Source: Stenogyne calaminthoides (Eukaryota; Streptophyta; Magnoliopsida; Lamiales; Lamiaceae). From it: a DNA stretch of 64,000 bases. Shown one piece after another: positions 12,285 through 21,935 of this stretch. The first letter of the stretch is position 1. Every line of letters starts with the position of its first letter. The notes under the pieces were generated by a model. The model saw only the letters and a list, made by a program, of their open reading frames with translations. It was not told the origin of the DNA and made no database searches. Location of the stretch: contig JBBCBC010000012.1 of assembly GCA_037126765.1 (NCBI GenBank), forward strand, positions 5,146,001 through 5,210,000, written 5' to 3'. Position numbers and translations under genes: made by a program.

Positions 12285-14125
12285 TGTTGGGATTATACTG
12301 ATAAGTATGCTTTTTACTTTGTATAATCGAAACTGAATTTTCAGACTTATTTACTGAAATAAATTGTTTATCACCGATGCTTTAAATATGATTGAATGTT
12401 ATATATATTTCTTGCATAATCTGTTCAATAATTAAGTCGTGTTACATCAGAGTTAATTTAGTGATACCGGATCACCAAGATTAAATTAACAAATCCTTGT
12501 AACTAAAAAGTACGCCATTCACGACCTAGATGGAAATGAACAACCATCGCGAAAGGTTGAGGTGTAAGGCTCGATTGGTTTGTCTTGACCAAAAGATTAC
12601 ACTAGTGCATGACCGATGTTGAATAGGACCTCTGAGAGAATAAATTCTTGAGAATCGAACAAGGAAGAATTAGACCTCGGTGGTTCGTTGTTTAAGTAAC
12701 CTTCGTCCCTTAAATAGGATCACATGGGATTGGTAACTATTGCTTTGACTTATCATGGGTAGCGAATCGTAGAGATTCAATACTTTTTATCTTGGGCAAT
12801 ATTATTGGTCACATGTGATTGCTAAGATTTAATCTGAAGAATTGTGTGCAAGCACGCTTGCTTGATTTTCCCCATTGGGGAGGTTCATAAGTTTTATCAT
12901 ACCAAATCTTGCAAGTGGAATTAGTTTCCCAGATGGATAATAATGTTGAACCGTTCCTCGACCAAGACAAAAGATATTAATTAACGGAAAAGCTATTTCA
13001 AAGGGCTTGAATTAATTAATGGGCTAGATAATCTTAAACACGGAAATAATGACCAGGGACCATATTGACTGTAATATGGGTTAAGATGGATAGTCTTGAT
13101 ATTAATTATGTAGTGGGATTAATTAATATTTATGGGCTTGAATTATATTGTGGCTCAATATTAGATATTCAAGATCCATTAGAAGGTCCAATCTTAATTC
13201 TCCTAAAGGCCCCCTGAGTAGCCCAACAAATAGTCAAATAACTGAAAAGGTGATTAAAATAAAATAAATATTGTTGCTTAATTTTCCAACCAAAATTTCG
13301 AAATATATAGATATGATGGGAGAAAGATTTTCTTTGAATTTTGTTATGGAATGAAGATATGTATACTTGGAATACAAGATTATCTCATTAAATTCAAGAA
13401 ATCTCCCACTAGCTTATTTATATAGTAAATTTCAAAAAGATGAAAATATAGTGGGCAAGAAAGATTTTCTTGATTATCTTGAAAATATATTATGGAAGAT
13501 ATGTATTTCTTGAAATACAAGAATATCTCATAAATTCAAGAAGATCCAAATCTTGGATTCTTGCACTAAAATTTTCGAAAATCCATATTTTAGAAGAGGT
13601 GGGATTTTTGTGGAATATTTTAATTATGGGAAAAAGAATATAAGGGATATATTCAAGATTTCTTGGTGACCAAGAAAAGTCTTTTCCCACATTGAAATAA
13701 CACTAAAAATTCGTCCAACCCCTCTCCTATAAATAGGGGATGATTAGTTCATTCCCAAGTACAATTCCATGTGCTGGAAATATTAGCAAATCCACATAAG
13801 TGGTGCAACAAAGTTTATTTTTTCCTTTTGTTAATTATTCGCGAGTATCCTTCCACCGGATTGTCGAGCAAGGGCTAAGGGAATACTTGGGAAGTCCTTT
13901 TGGTTAGTCCGTCCGACCAAAGCCACTGCCATCCCGAGAGGTACGTTCATGTAAACCCGTAGATTCAGCATGCGTAGGTTTTACATGGTTTTTTATATGC
14001 ATGATATGTTGTTGCAATTATTATTTGAATTAATATAGGATTAATTCATGCTAGTAATAATTAATGAATTAAATTTGTATTTAAATATTCACCCCGAATA
14101 GATCTGTGCAAATCATTCCCCAACA
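12285..14125 (+). repeat. Copia family A 3' LTR
   Basis: 1841 bp, starts TGTTGGGATTATACTG and ends CCCCAACA; TATA box at 13728-13735. It aligns along its whole length with 5169-7010, with scattered substitutions and small indels. Confidence 0.92.
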
Positions 14126-14225
14126 CATAGGCCCTCATATATCGAGTGATTAGTCAAACTAACGGTCATAATTGAACCCTAGACAATAAATCAGACATTC
14201 TCAATATATGAGGTACTATTCCAAC
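14126..14225 (-). repeat. Copia LTR fragment (right part), continuation of 4538-5168
   Basis: After the duplicated CATAG, the sequence (ggccctcatatatcgag, agtcaaactaacggtc, gacattctcaatatatgagg) is collinear with 52612-52700. It loses similarity after ggtac at about 14217. The outer end of this LTR copy is therefore missing or unrecognisable. Confidence 0.75.
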
Positions 14226-14304
14226 TGACCGCCCCATCATTGAGAGTGAAACGTAACCTGACTGTGATTTGTAATTATCACAGTTGGATTGGAAACTTGT
14301 GTCA

Positions 14305-14510
14305 GCAAGTGCCCGAGCGGAACTGATCCTCGTTCAGGCGCCCAAGGTCCCGTGTTCGGTCCCCCATGGGAGCGAATAATTGCCTCAATTAATTGGGAGG
14401 CTTGGAGGCTTATATATGAGATGCTTGGTTGTTGGGTTCGACATGGTCTGTGGTTCGGGTGGTTCAGTGCCCACTTGGGCGCCCCTCGGGCCCGGGTTCG
14501 AACCACCGTG
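14305..14510 (+). other. Two tRNA-like (pol III A/B-box) modules inside CACTA copy 1
   Basis: Module 1 has an A-box-like gtgcccgagcgg near 14309 and a B-box-like gtgttcggtcccc near 14352-14364. Module 2 has an A-box-like tggttcgggtggttcagtg at 14451-14469 and a perfect B box, GGTTCGAACC, at 14495-14504. Neither folds into an obvious full tRNA with matching acceptor arms, so I call them tRNA-derived rather than tRNA genes. They sit just inside the right subterminal repeats, the same relative place as in CACTA copy 2. Confidence 0.55.
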
Positions 14511-14529
14511 AGCCATTTTTTTTTCGAAA

Positions 14530-14855
14530 ATTCATGATATAGCGACGAATATAGCAACGACCAACAACGGTCGCTAATAGCGACGAAAGTCTGTCATCGC
14601 TAAACCATAGCTATATTTTCGACGATATAGCGATGGTTATACTGACCCGCGCCCAGACCCATATGTCCGTCGCCAAATAGCGACAGTAAAAACCATCGCT
14701 AAGTAGCGACGGTTATGAAATAACCGTCGTTAAATCTTAGCGACCCTCGGTTTCTCGACGGTCACAAAACCGTCGCCAAAGCCGTCGCTATTCTGTTTAG
14801 CGACGGTTATAACCGTCGCTAAAATCGTCGTTAAACCCCGTCTTTTTCTGTAGTG
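14530..14855. repeat. CACTA copy 1 right subterminal and terminal repeats
   Basis: More than a dozen tagcgacgg, ccgtcgctaaa and cgtcgttaaa words in both orientations, ending with the inverted terminus ctttttctgtagtg. The target duplication AAG follows at 14856-14858. Confidence 0.88.
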
Positions 14856-14858
14856 AAG

Positions 14859-15605
14859 TTTGCACCTCTTATATAATAATTATATTACTTACTAACTAAG
14901 CCAATTTATAAATATTTAAATAACTTGAATATTTATTTTATTGAGCACTAACTTCTTTGTATTAATCTTTATTTTATACAACGATTTTTAAACGTCCCTC
15001 AAGCCCATTAATATGAATTTTTTGTTGTTAATTTGCGTGTCGCAGTGTTGTGCATTTTCGTAATTGAATATTCAACCTTTCCAGTACATGTAGTAATCAC
15101 AATACCGAAATATTAGTTTGGTTTCATTAGTGCTAATGTCTCTAAGATGTACATTTATTTCATTTCCCTATATGCTTATTTCATGCATATGTTTTACCAT
15201 GCTAGGAACTTTACCGATTTCTGAATCTTTATGATTATAAAGTGTTGGAAAATAGCAACTGAGAGAATGAGTTTAGATATAATAATAACATCATATAGAT
15301 GACATAACAAGATTATGAGACCTATAGAGATGTTTACCTTTCCTCTCGACTTTCGGCCTTCCTAAAGATGTTTCCTAGTATAGAAGGAAATTATACCAAA
15401 TAAGAAATACACAACTAATAATATTGGTAAATCACCGGTGTTTTGGTAATCCAAAGAGATCACTTATATAAATTACAATGTGTACAAGTAAATAAGGAAA
15501 TACAAGACACAAATAATTACAAGTTGACTAATTAACAATTGAGAAAATCTTGTGTGAAATATTGCACACTAGTGTTATGTGCAATACAACATAAATAAGG
15601 TAAAA
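14859..15605. other. Non-coding stretch, nothing recognised
   Basis: AT-rich DNA without a convincing open frame or repeat boundary. The segment near 15245-15530 has the composition of an old LTR, but I found no second copy in the window. Confidence 0.4.
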
Positions 15606-15700
15606 ATTGCTTAAAATTCGAGGGTCTGGGCGTGGATCGGGTCTGGGCGGGTCGGGCGCGGGCAGTGGGTTCAGGGTTGGCGCGGACGCATATGTATTTA
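15606..15700. repeat. G-rich 'gggtctgggcgggtcggg' repeat fragment
   Basis: A GC-rich word set (gggcgtggatcgggtc, gggcgggtcggg) of a kind also seen at 35690-35810 and 46745-46880. Probably a dispersed non-autonomous element fragment. The ends are undefined. Confidence 0.35.
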
Positions 15701-15730
15701 TAGAAGAATATTTTTATCAAATATGTATTG

Positions 15731-15790
15731 TATCCAAGTGGTTCAGGTTTGTTGCTAATAAATTTGGTTGCAGGTTCAATTCCCACTGTA
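15731..15790 (+). mobile_element. tRNA-derived SINE-like head
   Basis: An A-box-like tatccaagtgg at 15731-15741 and a B-box-like ggttcaattcc at 15773-15783 have tRNA-like spacing. They are followed by a T-rich stretch and then the tandem repeat at 15811. No clear target duplications were found, so this could also be a decayed tRNA fragment. Confidence 0.4.
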
Positions 15791-15810
15791 CGCATTATTT
15801 TTTTTATTTT

Positions 15811-16490
15811 TTTTTCTCAAATTTTTGTGTGTTACTACATCTATGTATAAGTGTTACTACATTATTATATTACGTGTTACCACATGAACAAAATCAGTAC
15901 AAGCACGAAAAGAAATCACAGTCCAGAATTACAGATTTAAAGAACATTTTTTTTTCTCAAATTTTTGTGTGTTACTACATCTATGTATAAGTGTTACTAC
16001 ATTATTATATTACGTGTTACCACATGAACAAAATCAGTACAAGCGCAAAAAGAAATCACAGTCCAGAATTACAGATTTAAAGAACAATTTGATGTGTTAC
16101 TACATGAACAAAAAGAGTGTTACCATATGAGAAAAATAGTGTTACTACATGAACAAAAATCAGTACAAACGCGAAAAAAATCATCAGTCCAAAATTATAT
16201 ATTTTTTATTTTTTTTTATTTTTTTTCTCAAATTTTTGTGTGTTACTACATTTATGTATAAGTGTTACTACATTATTATATTACGTGTTACCACATGAAC
16301 AAAATCAGTACAAACGCGAAAAGAAATCACAGTCCAGAATTACAAATTTAAAGAACAATTTGATGTGTTACTACATGAATAAAAAGAGTGTTACCATATG
16401 AGAAAAGGAGTGTTACTACATGAACAAAAAACCAGTACAAACGCGAAAAAAATCTCCAGTCCAAAATTACAGATTTACAGAACAGCGTGA
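15811..16490 (+). repeat. Tandem repeat, unit about 271 bp, two full copies plus one partial
   Basis: The phrase ctcaaatttttgtgtgttac recurs starting at 15816, 15956 and 16227. The later two units share the continuation gatgtgttactacatgaa, gagtgttaccatatgag and cagtacaaacgcgaaaaaaatc. The first unit lacks that second half and is about 140 bp. Within a unit the word gtgttactacat repeats several times. Confidence 0.8.
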
Positions 16491-16890
16491 AAAAAAGTGC
16501 AGAAGGATCTGAATTTCATCACACACTTTGTGTTGAGGGGTAATTCAAACATCACAACATATTCTCTCTTCTTCTCGTAAAATTCACATCGAAATCCAAA
16601 TTAAATGACCATGTTTCATCCAATAATCGAAGCGAAAAAAGAAAATTAGGGCACGAACAAAGAAGAAGAATGCCCATGAAATTCGCCAGAAGAGAAGAGG
16701 AAGAAGTGGAAATCTGACCGCATCGGCTGCGCGCGCGAGGAAGAAGATGAAGAAGCCCATTGGCCCACCAACAATCTGCCCTAAAATCTATTCCCCTGAC
16801 CGCGAGAAAAAAAGACTCAATTGCACATATCACTTGTATGCAATATTGCATACAAGTTTTTGTCTTAACAATTATGGAATAAATCATTCT
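16491..16890. other. Non-coding flank of copia relic, no gene supported
   Basis: It lies 3' of the minus-strand copia relic. An open frame of 111 codons on the minus strand shows no domain and is low complexity in places. I could not define an LTR here. Confidence 0.35.
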
Positions 16891-16891
16891 A

Positions 16892-18484
16892 CTAATTGAT
16901 TTCTTCCCTAATACTAGCTCCTCTCAAGTGATGTCGTGGATGAATTTGAACATAGAGTTTGGAATGGAAAAGCTCAAAACTGGGAAGAGGAAGACTCTTA
17001 GTAAAGATGTCAGCTATTTGAAGGTGAGATGGCACAAACTGGGTGTCAAGGCGGCCAGAGGAGATTAATTCTTGAATGAAGTGACAGTCAATGTTAATAT
17101 GTTTGACCCTTTTGTGTGCAATGGGATTTTGGCTCAAAAACAAGGCACTCTTGTTGTCACAAAGTAGAAAAGGTCGTGATGGAGGCATGACTTGTAGTTC
17201 TTGTAACAACTGAGAGATCCAAACCACCTTTTGAGTAGCATTAGCCAAGGCTCGATATTTCGATTCACAGCTTGATTTAGAGACGGTTGATTGCTTTTTG
17301 GTGCTCCAAGAGACCAGATTTCCACCTAAAAAAATGGAATAACCATAGGTGGATCGAGAGTTTCAACACACCGAGCCCAGTCGGCATCGGAGTAGCCAAC
17401 AATAGAAAAATCAGGACTACGAGTGAAAGATAAACCAAAGTTCAGGGTACCCTTTACGTAGCGAAGGATTATCTTCACAACAAGGAAACACATCTCAGTG
17501 GGAGATTGTAGGAACTGATGGACATGATTAACAACGAAGGAAAGATCAGGTCTGGTGATAGTCAGATACTGAAGTGCTCCAACAAGAGAACGGTTAAGTG
17601 TTGGATCAGAGTGAGGTGATCCAGTACTAACGAGTGACTCTCCAATAGATGGTGGAGTAGCAATTGGTTTTGAATCCAATAGATAGGCTTTAATGAGAAT
17701 TTCACTGGCATACTTTGCTTGGCTGAGAAACAAACCATCGGTGGAGTGAGAGACTTCAAGACCAAGGAAATAATTCAGCTGGCCCAAGTCCTTAACATCA
17801 AACTCTTTGTTTACTCGAGCGATGAACTTCGTAAGAGAAGATGAGTCATTTTCTGTAACAATTATATCATCAACATATAGAACTAGATAGATAGTGATAT
17901 TGTTACGAATGAAGTAGAACAAAGAAGTATCGACTAGACTGCAATGAAAGCCCATATTGTCAGAATATCACTAAACCGAATGAACCAAGCACGAGGAGCC
18001 TGACGGAGTCCATGGAGGGCTTTCTTGAGCTTGCAAACATGGTTCGAGAAACAAGGATCAACAAACCCTGGCGGCTGAGACATGTATACTGGTTTAGTAA
18101 GAACACCATGGAGAAAAACATTCTTAACATCCAGTTGATGCAATGGCCAACCTCGATGAACAACCAAAGCTAAAACAGTACGAATTGTTGCAGCCTTGAC
18201 GACATGACTGAAGGTATGAGAAAAATCAAAGCCAGGCGTTTGTGTGAAACCCTGGGCAACTAGACGGGCTTTATACCTTTCTATACAGCTATCAGAAAGA
18301 TACTTAGTACGAAACACCCATTTGGAGTCAATAATATTCGAATTTGCTGGCCTGAGAACCAAATCCTAAGTGTTGTTGAAGTGAAGCGCATCGAGTTCCT
18401 CACACATAGCTGCAAGCAAGTGAGGATGTTTTGCTTCAAATTTTTTAAAGTTCGGACCATAATTATGGCTATAGAATTCTTCAA
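16892..18484 (-). pseudogene. Copia pol relic (reverse transcriptase to RNase H), a different lineage from family A
   Basis: Read on the minus strand: RT N-terminal part at 18362-17934 (NIIDSKWVFRTKY, RYKARLVAQGFTQTPGFDF, QLDVKNVFLHGVL); RT catalytic part at 17955-17326 with YVDDI intact and FLGLEVSHS downstream; and RNase H C-terminal part at 17248-16892 (LLCDNKSALFLSQNP, HINIDCHFIQELI, QIADIFTKSLP). Frameshifts separate the three pieces, near 17940 and 17290. Residues around KHIN(I/V)D place it near the Retrofit/Tork-like copias rather than family A, whose RNase H reads differently. Gag and integrase are absent, so it is a truncated relic. Confidence 0.85.
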
Positions 18485-18885
18485 ATATTATGTAATATTA
18501 GTTACTACTATGGCCAGTTTTTTTATATTACTTGGGAATATCTCCTATTGGTAATTATGATCTTTATTATTTCAATTTTAATTAACTAGTGTTTTCAAAA
18601 GAAAAATTAATCAAGTAGCCATGTACTTATATAGATGGATATAGATACTGTACATCGGAATACTTATTTACTCTTATGTTTATTAAGATTATTTGTACAT
18701 GTTGTATTGTTGTTTTAGTTCATTTCATGGTTTAATTAATATCTTCCATTATTTAACATTCTTAATTTACACTAAATTAAGACTATAATTTCGGTCCATA
18801 TTTTTATTGTGTGAGTAACTTAATTATCTAAATTATAATTAAAATTTATTAATTTTTACCTATATATACATGTGTGTCTTTAATA
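18485..18885. other. Non-coding AT-rich spacer, nothing recognised
   Basis: No open frame, LTR end or tandem structure noted between the minus-strand copia relic and the next plus-strand copia fragment. Confidence 0.4.
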
Positions 18886-20823
18886 ATTCCTTCACAAACA
18901 TATACGTGTTTCCGTGACAAGGAAACCGGTAAGTTGGATGCACGATCGGAACTAAGGTTGTTTATAGGATATCCCATGGGAACGAAAGGGTGCATGTTCT
19001 ATGGTCCCGAAGATCAAAAGGTGGTAATAAGTACGCACTTTAGATTTTTGGAAGAAGACTTTATGAACAATCGAAAACCCAAAAGTGAGATTACCTTAAA
19101 TGAAATAAAAGGGTAAACTCCTATACCAACTGTACAGGTTGATATACCAAGTGTCACACCGACACAATTGGAACCTCGTCGTAGTGGGAGGGTTGTTCGA
19201 CAACCTGAGAGATTCATGGGGATAGGAGAATCTTCGGATTTGGTCCCGGGGATAGTGAATCAGACCCCTGGTCCTACAAAGAGGCGGTCCAAGATAAGGA
19301 TTCAGAATCCTGGCAAACTGCGATGGAAGCCGAGATGGGCTCAATGGATCATAATCAGGTGTGGGAGCTATTTGAACCACCTAGTGGAGTAAAACCCATT
19401 GGATGCAAGTGGGTCTACAAGAGGAAAAGAGGACCGGACGGGAAGGTGGAAACCTTTAAAGCTAGGCTTGTGGCAAAGGGATACACTCTAAAGGAGGGTA
19501 TCGATTATGAAGAAACCTTTTCGCCTGTGGCCATGCTTAAGTCCATCCGTATTCTCTTGGCAATAGCTGCGCATCTAGATTTTGAGATCTAGCAAATGGA
19601 TGTCAAGACAGCTTTCCTTAACGGGAGTTTTGACGAGGAAATCTATATGCAACAGCCCAAAGGTTTCATCGAGAAAGGCCAAGAACACCTTGCGTGCAAG
19701 CTCAAGAAGTTCATTTATGGACTGAAGCAAGCATCTCGGGCTTGTAACCAATGTTTTGATCATGTAATCAAATATTTTGAGTTTGATCAAAACGATTTCG
19801 AGAGTTGTGTTTATAAGAAGTGTGTCGGAATTGTCTTGGTATTCCTAGTACTATACATAGACGATATTCTGCTCATCGAAAACGATGTAAATGTTTTGTC
19901 AGACGTAAGGGTATGGCTGTCAAAACAGTTTGATATGAAGGACTTAGGGGAAGCCAGTCATATTCTTGGGATCAAGATCACTCGAGATCGAAAGAAGAGA
20001 ATGATCGGCTTATCGCAAGCTTCATACATATATACCGTTTTGAAGCGTTTCAACATGCAAGATTCAAAGAAGGGTTTTGTACTTTTCAGGCACGGAATTC
20101 ATCTATCGAAAGACATGTGTCCTAAGACACAAAGGGAGATAGATGACATGAGAGGTATTCCTTATGTGTCGGCAGTAGGAAGCCTCATGTATGCAATCTT
20201 GTGTACGAGACAGGATATCTATTACGCCATAGGCATGGTAGCGAGATATCAAAGTAATCCCGGAAATCAACATTGGACTGCTGTTAAGAACATTCTGAAG
20301 TATCTGAAAAGAACTCGAGATAGAATGTTGGTTTATCAGTTAGACAGTTTATTTCCAGTGGGATACACGGACTCGGATTTCCAATCAAACCTAGATTCCA
20401 GACTATCTACCCCAGTTAGTGTGTTTTCATTTGGGAAGTGTAGCTATGAAATGGACGAGTGTGAAGCAGAAATGCATCACTGACTCAACCATGGAAGCCG
20501 GGTAAGTAACTGCTTGTGAAGTAGTGAAGGAACCAGTTTGGCTCTAGATCTTCTTAGTGGACTTGGATGGAGTTCCGAATTTGTCTAGCAATATTTGCTA
20601 GGGGCAGTTGCAAATTCAAGGGAACCAAGAGCCCACGAGTCAAACAAACACACTAAAGGAAAGAAATTTTAGACGAGAAATCGTTAAGAGAGGAGATGTA
20701 GAGGTGGCTAAGATCACATTGGAGGATAACCTAGTTACTCCTTTCACAAAGTGTCTGCCTCTGGAAACATTCAAGAGACATGTGGGAGGAATGGTTGTCA
20801 AGTGCGTAGCCAATATGCTTTGA
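18886..20823 (+). pseudogene. Copia pol pseudogene, 3' half (family A/B), 5' truncated
   Basis: It starts abruptly within the post-integrase region (GKLDARSELRLFIGYP, then KVVISTHFRFLEEDF) with no gag or integrase core. RT follows at 19323-20483: KPIGCKWVYKRKRGPDGK, a stop at 19590 (DFEI then TAG), MDVKTAFLNGSFDEEIY, YIDDI at the catalytic site near 19855, and IGLSQASYIYTVLKRF. RNase H is broken near 20440-20610, then resumes to the stop TGA at 20821-20823. It is collinear with the elements at 8441, 28000 and 31199. It would encode reverse transcriptase and RNase H but is inactivated. Confidence 0.88.
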
Positions 20824-20937
20824 GTATAAGTGGGAGATATATTATTAGGTTCGTGTAGGTGGCATTAAATGTCACGTAGAACTACACGAGACGTGTTGTG
20901 GTATACCTAAAAGCAGACTTTGAGTATAAGTGGGAGA
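20819..20937 (+). promoter_or_regulatory. Duplicated polypurine-tract motif
   Basis: TTTGAGTATAAGTGGGAGA at 20819-20837 (spanning the pol stop codon) and again at 20919-20937, immediately before the LTR at 20939. Same arrangement as at 12170-12283. Confidence 0.7.
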
Positions 20938-20938
20938 T

Positions 20939-21236
20939 TGTTGGGGTTACATGTGAAATGCTTTTAATTTGTATAACCTATGTATTAAACACTTATTTAC
21001 TAAAATAAATTGTTTATCACTGTTGCTTCAAATATGATTGAATGTTATATATATTTATTACAAACTGTTCATAGCACGCGTTACATTGTAGTTAGCGTGG
21101 TGATACCAGATCACAGAAGATCACGTTAATAGTTCCTTGTATACGAGTGAGTGTTTCACAACTTAGATAGATCCGAACAATCTATTGGTAGAAGTTGATG
21201 TGTAAGGCTCAGATTGGCTTGTCTTGACCAAGAGAT
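20939..21236 (+). repeat. Copia family B 3' LTR, first 298 bp, interrupted by gypsy
   Basis: Starts TGTTGGGGTTACATGTG and matches the start of the complete LTR at 33316. It breaks off after aagagat at 21236, where a gypsy LTR begins. The matching point in the intact LTR continues gagattacactagtgc (near 33620), so the break is an insertion, not an LTR end. Confidence 0.88.
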
Positions 21237-21855
21237 TGTTGTAAGGAGAAATAACCCGACTTGAAGAAAGCCGGGAATTAGGCCGTCTTATGGTCAGCTT
21301 GTTGTCCGACATCATCCAGGTGGGGCAAGACACGAAGCAACTTCGGAGTCTCGGTAAGTCGCTGGGAGCTCGGGAAGCTGCGATGGTCCCGGGGGCGGCT
21401 TAGTGCAGTATAGAGGTCGCGGGGCGACATGATAGAACCCGGAAGTCGGGACTGACTGAGTCCCAAGCTTAGTTGAAGATAAACATGGGAAAGATTCGGG
21501 TAGTTATTGAGGCGGATTTCTCGGGATATAACCGAGGAATGTGTATCTGTAAGCGCAACTTGCGGAGCAAGAAAGGAAACCCTAGTTGGTCCACGAGAGG
21601 AAGCCCATTAAGACTGTAACCCTAGTTCTATGTCTATAAATATTACTTGTAATGTACGTTGTAAAGGATCGAAAATCTTAGAATCCTAGGCGGAAATAAT
21701 ACAGTAAACAATCCTGGCTTGGTGCCCCCAGACGTATTCATTTCCTGGACGAACTGGGTAATCAATCGTGTGTCTTTTTATTGCTTTCGCTATCCTATTA
21801 ATCGGAAATTATCAAAATAATAATTTGTTCGTTGGTAATGAAACTGGGTGCAACA
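21237..21855 (+). repeat. Gypsy 5' LTR
   Basis: Begins TGTTGTAAGG and ends GGTGCAACA, with a TATA box at 21635-21642 (TATAAATA). It shares a block (cctggcttggt, cccccaga, ggacgaactg) with the reverse-oriented LTR at 30540-31198, so the two are diverged members of one family. Confidence 0.88.
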
Positions 21856-21876
21856 ATTGACGCCGTCTGTGGGAAC
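21856..21876 (+). promoter_or_regulatory. Gypsy primer-binding site
   Basis: tgacgccgtctgtgggaa lies two bases after the LTR end, where the tRNA primer for minus-strand synthesis pairs. The same string occurs in reverse complement next to the other gypsy LTR (about 30520-30537). I do not assign the tRNA species. Confidence 0.75.
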
Positions 21877-21935
21877 ACATTCCTGAGATATAACTTTTTT
21901 CGAAGGAAAACCCATCTCATTTCCGATCAGTATCG

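Larger units (their letters stand above)
5169..14125 (+). mobile_element. Complete Ty1/copia LTR retrotransposon (family A) with two LTRs, coding region decayed
   Basis: Two closely similar LTRs of about 1.84 kb (5169-7010 and 12285-14125), each starting TGTTGGG and ending CCCAACA or CCCCAACA, bracket gag-pol relics. The 5-bp target duplication CATAG is perfect. Domain order is gag zinc knuckle, integrase zinc region, integrase core, reverse transcriptase, RNase H, which is the copia order. The LTRs are alike but the coding region has many stops and frameshifts, suggesting the element inserted already defective or was mobilised in trans. Confidence 0.93.
1819..14855 (+). mobile_element. CACTA-type DNA transposon, copy 1, with nested LTR retrotransposon
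   Basis: The left end begins CACTACAAAAAAGCGGG and the right end reads tctttttctgtagtg, giving imperfect terminal inverted repeats with the CACTA signature. The flanking 3-bp target duplication is AAG (1816-1818 and 14856-14858). Both ends hold many direct and inverted copies of a subterminal word of the type TTTAGCGACGG/CCGTCGCTAAA. Inside are remnants of a TNPA-like gene, a piece of an LTR at 4538, and a complete copia element at 5169-14125. No TNP2 transposase catalytic region is visible, so this copy is non-autonomous. Removing the copia insert leaves an element of about 4.1 kb. Confidence 0.9.

Noticed and set aside
14305..14510. Genuine tRNA genes
   Set aside because: B boxes are good but no full cloverleaf or paired acceptor stem is visible; better called tRNA-derived modules.
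16491..16890. 3' LTR of the minus-strand copia relic
   Set aside because: No TG..CA boundary or second copy could be found; left unassigned.
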